NCBI GenBank assembly: GCA_035646535.1
Contig: DASRPD010000070.1
Span: 1 to 44,530 of the forward strand
Source of the DNA: DASRPD01 sp035646535
GTDB taxonomy: Bacteria > Actinomycetota > Acidimicrobiia > IMCC26256 > JANYLB01
Direction of reading: 5' to 3'
DNA length: 44,530 nucleotides
Below the pieces are notes generated by a model. It saw nothing but the letters and a program-made list of their open reading frames with translations. It was not told the DNA's origin and ran no database searches. The translations under genes were made by a program, and so were the position numbers. Below are positions 41,505-44,530 of this stretch, one piece after another (positions within the stretch are counted from its first letter, which is position 1; each line of letters begins with the position of its first letter).

Positions 41505-43829
41505 CTACGGGTGGGCCGACGTGAGGCACGGGCCGACCCCACACACCTCGATCACCGCGCCGCCGCTCCGGAGGAACTCCGACTTCTGCACGCGCGCCTC
41601 GGGCGTCGACCGGGGATCGCCGTGCGGGTCATCGCCGTAGTCGGGCGAGCGCGGCGGCAGGTTCGCGTCGGGCGGTGCGGGGGTGCCGCTGTCCCACATG
41701 ACGATCGCGGAGCCGCCGAACGGGAAGCTCGGGATCGTCGGGATGTCCCAGAACGGCTCGACCGCGGTGCCGCGTCCGGGCGCGAGGCCCGGGGCGCGCA
41801 GGGAGGCACCAATGGTGCGGGCCTCGATCTCGGCGGTGATGTTTGCCACCTGATGGTCACCGAACGCGGGATGCAACAACACCGTGTGCGCCGGGGTGGC
41901 CGGGTAGGGGTCGCCAGTCATGTGCGCGGCGTAGCCATTGGCTTCGGCGCGGTCCCAGAGCATCTGGGTGATCGCGCCGGCGACCACGCGGTCCAGCTCG
42001 TCGGGGTACGCGGGGATGATGATCGCCAGGTAGGCGTCGAAGTCGACGCTGCGCTGGAGCAGCGTGCTGTAGTTCATGCCCGGCACGCCGAGCACCGCGC
42101 GCGTCCACTCGGTCGACACCGCGGTGACGGCACCGCCGAGGATGGCCCCCTGGCTGTTGCCGTCGTAGAAGACGTCGCTCGGATCGAACAGCGCGGTCCC
42201 GTCGCTCGCCTGGAACGCCGAGTCGGCAACGAAACCGTCCGGCGTGCGCAGGAGACGGCCGAGGAACAAGAAATGCAGGAAGCCCTGCTGGGTGCGGTCG
42301 GCGAGCTCGGGGAAGTTGGAGAAGTCCTGGGCCGCGCTGACAGCGGTGCCGATGTCCTCGTCGGCGAAGCCGGTCCACTTGGTCGCGCAGAACATGAAGT
42401 TGTGCTCGTTGGACATGGACCGGACGTTGCCGGCGTTGACCTCGCTGTTGCTGCCGAGGAGGCCGTGGCCGTAGACCCCGGCGCGCGCCGGATCCACCGG
42501 CAGCTCACCGTCGGCGCTGGCAGCACGAGGGATGTTGCAGATGAAGCTCGCGGTCTGGTCGCCGTTGCGGGCGGGCAGGCCGTCGGGTCCGTTGTTGAAT
42601 CGCGATCCGGGCTCTCCGGCACCGGTCAGGTAGTTCGGCACCGTGAACGTGCCCGTGACGCGACGGTAGATCCGGTCGTCGACGTCGTCCTGCACCGAGT
42701 CCACCGTGAACGCGGGCGCGGCATCGCCGATCGAGGCGAACGCGTCGTCGCGAATGTGCAGCATCCGTTCCGAGAGGCTGCGCGTGCTCGAGACGGTGAA
42801 GTCCCACGCGAGATAGAGGCTCTCTCGCTCGACGCCTGCTGCGGCCAGCGTGGCGAAGATGTCCTCCATGTGCGCTCGCCGCGCCTCGACGGCGGGCGCG
42901 TAGGTCTCGATCCCGTCGCGATAGAGACGGAACCCGCGGCTCGGCGCGATGGTGTTGGTCTCACCGTCTCGCAGGTTGCGCAGCGCCACGATGAACCGAT
43001 GCCCCTCAGTGAGGTTGCGCGCCGGGCGGATGATGAGGACCGGACCTGGTTCGGGATCGGCCTGCGCGTCGAGCTCGGCGAAGAAGGGCTGGCGCTCGCC
43101 GGTGACCGCGTCGACCAAGACCACCGCCTGGTCCGGATCGAGCGAGCGGCCGATGTCGGTGATCGGGGCGATCCCGCTGGCGGCCGAATCGAGCCCGGGA
43201 ACGAACGCGAGGATCGGGGTGCCGGGGCTGAAGCCGTCGTTGCGGTTCCATTCGGTGGGGTCGATGTGGACGCCGCTCGAGTTGGCGGGCATCGAGGCCA
43301 GGTCGAAGCTCACCCGCCGAGCGGTGTCGGTGCCGGGGTCGTCGACGGTGAAGTGGTCGTTCGGGAACGGAAGCAGACACGAGGCCTGGTCGGTGACGTC
43401 ACAGCGGCCCGCGGTCTCGGCGTCGATCTCGGGTTCCCACGAGAAGGAGGTCCGGCTGAGCGCACGCGGCCGGTGTGGTCGCGTGCGGAACTTGGCCGTG
43501 ACCTCGAGGGTGAGCGGTCCGGCGACGAGGTCGGCGGGGCCGAGCGTGGCCGTGTAGGTGTTCCCGGTGAGCGTGAGGCGGCGACGGCGACCGATGCGCT
43601 GGACGTGATCGGTGCCGCGAACGCTGACCTTGATCGATGCCGGATTCAGCACCTCGTCGAGGTCGATGCGCAGCGGGATCACGCCGTTGGTGGGCGCCTG
43701 GGTGGCGTGGCCCGGAGCGAAGATCCGGATGAGCGGAGAGTTGTCGGGCGGGCCGGGCGGCACGCAACCCGCCGCGATCAACCCGACCAGTGCTACGAGC
43801 GCGGTCGTCCGTGTGATGCGGCTCACCAT
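41505..43829 (-). CDS. Large secreted lipoprotein with hydrolase-like core
   Basis: 774 residues from ATG 43829; a TTG nine bases upstream and GTG 43826 are alternatives. A lipoprotein signal (TTALVALVGLIAAGCVPPG) gives a membrane-anchored exported protein. An Ig-like/beta region (GVIPLRIDLDEVLNPASIKVSVRG ... TYTATLGP) is followed by a large domain beginning CLLPFPNDHFTV. Its late part is alpha/beta-hydrolase-like: GVYGHGLLGS, DVFYDGNSQGAILGGAV with a GxSxG nucleophile elbow, and LHPAFGDHQVANI with a candidate His. It is probably an esterase/lipase-like enzyme of a family often annotated only as hypothetical in actinobacteria. The substrate is unknown. Confidence 0.8.
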   Translation of the reverse strand: MVSRITRTTALVALVGLIAAGCVPPGPPDNSPLIRIFAPGHATQAPTNGVIPLRIDLDEVLNPASIKVSVRGTDHVQRIGRRRRLTLTGNTYTATLGPADLVAGPLTLEVTAKFRTRPHRPRALSRTSFSWEPEIDAETAGRCDVTDQASCLLPFPNDHFTVDDPGTDTARRVSFDLASMPANSSGVHIDPTEWNRNDGFSPGTPILAFVPGLDSAASGIAPITDIGRSLDPDQAVVLVDAVTGERQPFFAELDAQADPEPGPVLIIRPARNLTEGHRFIVALRNLRDGETNTIAPSRGFRLYRDGIETYAPAVEARRAHMEDIFATLAAAGVERESLYLAWDFTVSSTRSLSERMLHIRDDAFASIGDAAPAFTVDSVQDDVDDRIYRRVTGTFTVPNYLTGAGEPGSRFNNGPDGLPARNGDQTASFICNIPRAASADGELPVDPARAGVYGHGLLGSNSEVNAGNVRSMSNEHNFMFCATKWTGFADEDIGTAVSAAQDFSNFPELADRTQQGFLHFLFLGRLLRTPDGFVADSAFQASDGTALFDPSDVFYDGNSQGAILGGAVTAVSTEWTRAVLGVPGMNYSTLLQRSVDFDAYLAIIIPAYPDELDRVVAGAITQMLWDRAEANGYAAHMTGDPYPATPAHTVLLHPAFGDHQVANITAEIEARTIGASLRAPGLAPGRGTAVEPFWDIPTIPSFPFGGSAIVMWDSGTPAPPDANLPPRSPDYGDDPHGDPRSTPEARVQKSEFLRSGGAVIEVCGVGPCLTSAHP

Positions 43830-43912
43830 TCCCCCCAAACAGAACCCAAGACTCCGGCGAAACCCTACGGCGGCTCTCGGGAGACCGCCAGATCGCGCGC
43901 GAAGCTGCGGGC

Positions 43913-44530
43913 ATGACCAGACCCAACATCCTGTTGGTCGTGTCGGACCAGGAACGCCAGCGCGACTGGATCCCCGACGGCCTCACGCTGGCGAACCGAC
44001 AGCGCCTCATCGACGAAGGGCTCGAGTTCACGCGCTACCACACGCATTCGTCGCCGTGCTCGCCGTCGCGCGCGTCGCTCGTCACCGGTCGCTACGTTCC
44101 CCAGCACGGCGTCGCCGAGAACGTCGTCGCGCCGGGCCAGACCGAGCTCGACCCGGCGATCCCGACGCTCGGACACCTGCTGCGCGGCGTCGGCTACCGC
44201 ACGTCCTTCATCGGCAAGTGGCACCTGTCCCACGCCACCCAACCGGACATGGAGGCGTACGGCTTCTCCGACTGGTCGGGCAACGATCGCCACTTCATGG
44301 GCTGGGCGGGCACCGGCTGGGAGTTCGACCCGCCCATCGCCCGTCAGGCCGCCGACTGGCTGGGAAGTCACGCCGCCGACGACACCGACGACCGCCCCTG
44401 GCTGTTGGTGGTCGGGCTCGTCAACCCGCACGACGTCATGTGGTTTCCGATGGACCAGCCCGACTACCAGGCCGCGCACCCCGATGACGTCGCCCTCGTC
44501 CGCAGCATCCTCGACCTCGTGCAGTGGAAG
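43913..44530 (+). CDS. Sulfatase, 3' end outside window
   Basis: The first 206 codons from ATG 43913, running in frame off the right edge. The start MTRPNILLVVSDQER has the metal-binding strand (SDQE in place of the usual DDxR). The formylglycine motif is intact: SSPCSPSRASLVTGR, with Cys in CxPSR. YRTSFIGKWHLS supplies the Lys/His phosphate-binding residues. It hydrolyses sulfate esters after Cys conversion by a formylglycine-generating enzyme. No export signal is seen at the start. It diverges from the lipoprotein gene with 83 bp between starts. Confidence 0.93.
   Translation, partial: MTRPNILLVVSDQERQRDWIPDGLTLANRQRLIDEGLEFTRYHTHSSPCSPSRASLVTGRYVPQHGVAENVVAPGQTELDPAIPTLGHLLRGVGYRTSFIGKWHLSHATQPDMEAYGFSDWSGNDRHFMGWAGTGWEFDPPIARQAADWLGSHAADDTDDRPWLLVVGLVNPHDVMWFPMDQPDYQAAHPDDVALVRSILDLVQWK

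Noticed and set aside
39927..43916. A 1329-codon rightward open frame opposite three leftward genes
   Set aside because: Its translation is rich in Arg, His, Gly and Val in the pattern of an antisense shadow. The opposite strand has a lipoprotein hydrolase, an LLM oxidoreductase and an anchored protein with clear motifs.

Overview
The window is high-GC, densely coded DNA with frequent GTG starts and GTGA/ATGA stop-start overlaps. The content (class E sortase, lone biotin carrier with acyl-CoA carboxyltransferase, many crotonase/FadE-type genes, F420-type LLM oxidoreductase, hydrolase-cyclase fusion, DUF2510, Abhydrolase_9 protein) points to an actinomycete, perhaps Acidimicrobiia. That assignment is inference, since no rRNA or marker gene is present.

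Layout. 1-5 kb: 3' part of a sortase, then a leftward cluster of acyl-CoA carboxyltransferase, biotin carrier, crotonase and a Pro-rich membrane protein. 5-7.5 kb: adenylate/guanylate cyclase fused to an alpha/beta hydrolase, and a second crotonase. 7.6-14.4 kb: two related Pro-rich/membrane proteins, a pair of membrane HD-domain proteins behind a structured leader and a 29-codon ORF, an unknown two-module protein, a dihydropteroate-synthase-like protein. 14.4-18.4 kb: alcohol dehydrogenase - aldo/keto reductase - TetR operon and a K+ channel. 18.4-23.1 kb: a decay zone with a multiply frameshifted Abhydrolase_9 gene and a SHOCT gene joined to a 5'-truncated, internally deleted substrate-binding protein gene; an intact membrane protein lies between them. 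23.1-29.5 kb: Nudix hydrolase, coiled-coil anchor protein, membrane-anchored GH43, CPBP protease, PIG-L deacetylase and GH4 glycosidase.

29.6-38.5 kb is an accessory island and the main discovery. The last ~78-84 bp of the acyl-CoA dehydrogenase gene (true copy at 38424) is repeated at 32582 and 30684. A tyrosine recombinase gene and a facing excisionase gene sit next to the true 3' end, and a short motif (TTGTAGGGATG-like) recurs near the copies. The simplest reading is two tandemly integrated elements using the fadE 3' end as attachment site: a ~1.9 kb one carrying only an AbiEi/AbiEii toxin-antitoxin pair, and a ~5.8 kb one carrying a HEPN/MNT pair, a frameshifted lipoprotein, a DUF3494 ice-binding-like protein, DUF429, xis and a damaged integrase. 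The differences among att copies are almost all synonymous, so each copy probably served as a working gene end.

38.4-44.5 kb: the acyl-CoA dehydrogenase itself, a Thr-rich anchored protein, an LLM oxidoreductase, a large secreted lipoprotein hydrolase and a sulfatase that runs off the end.
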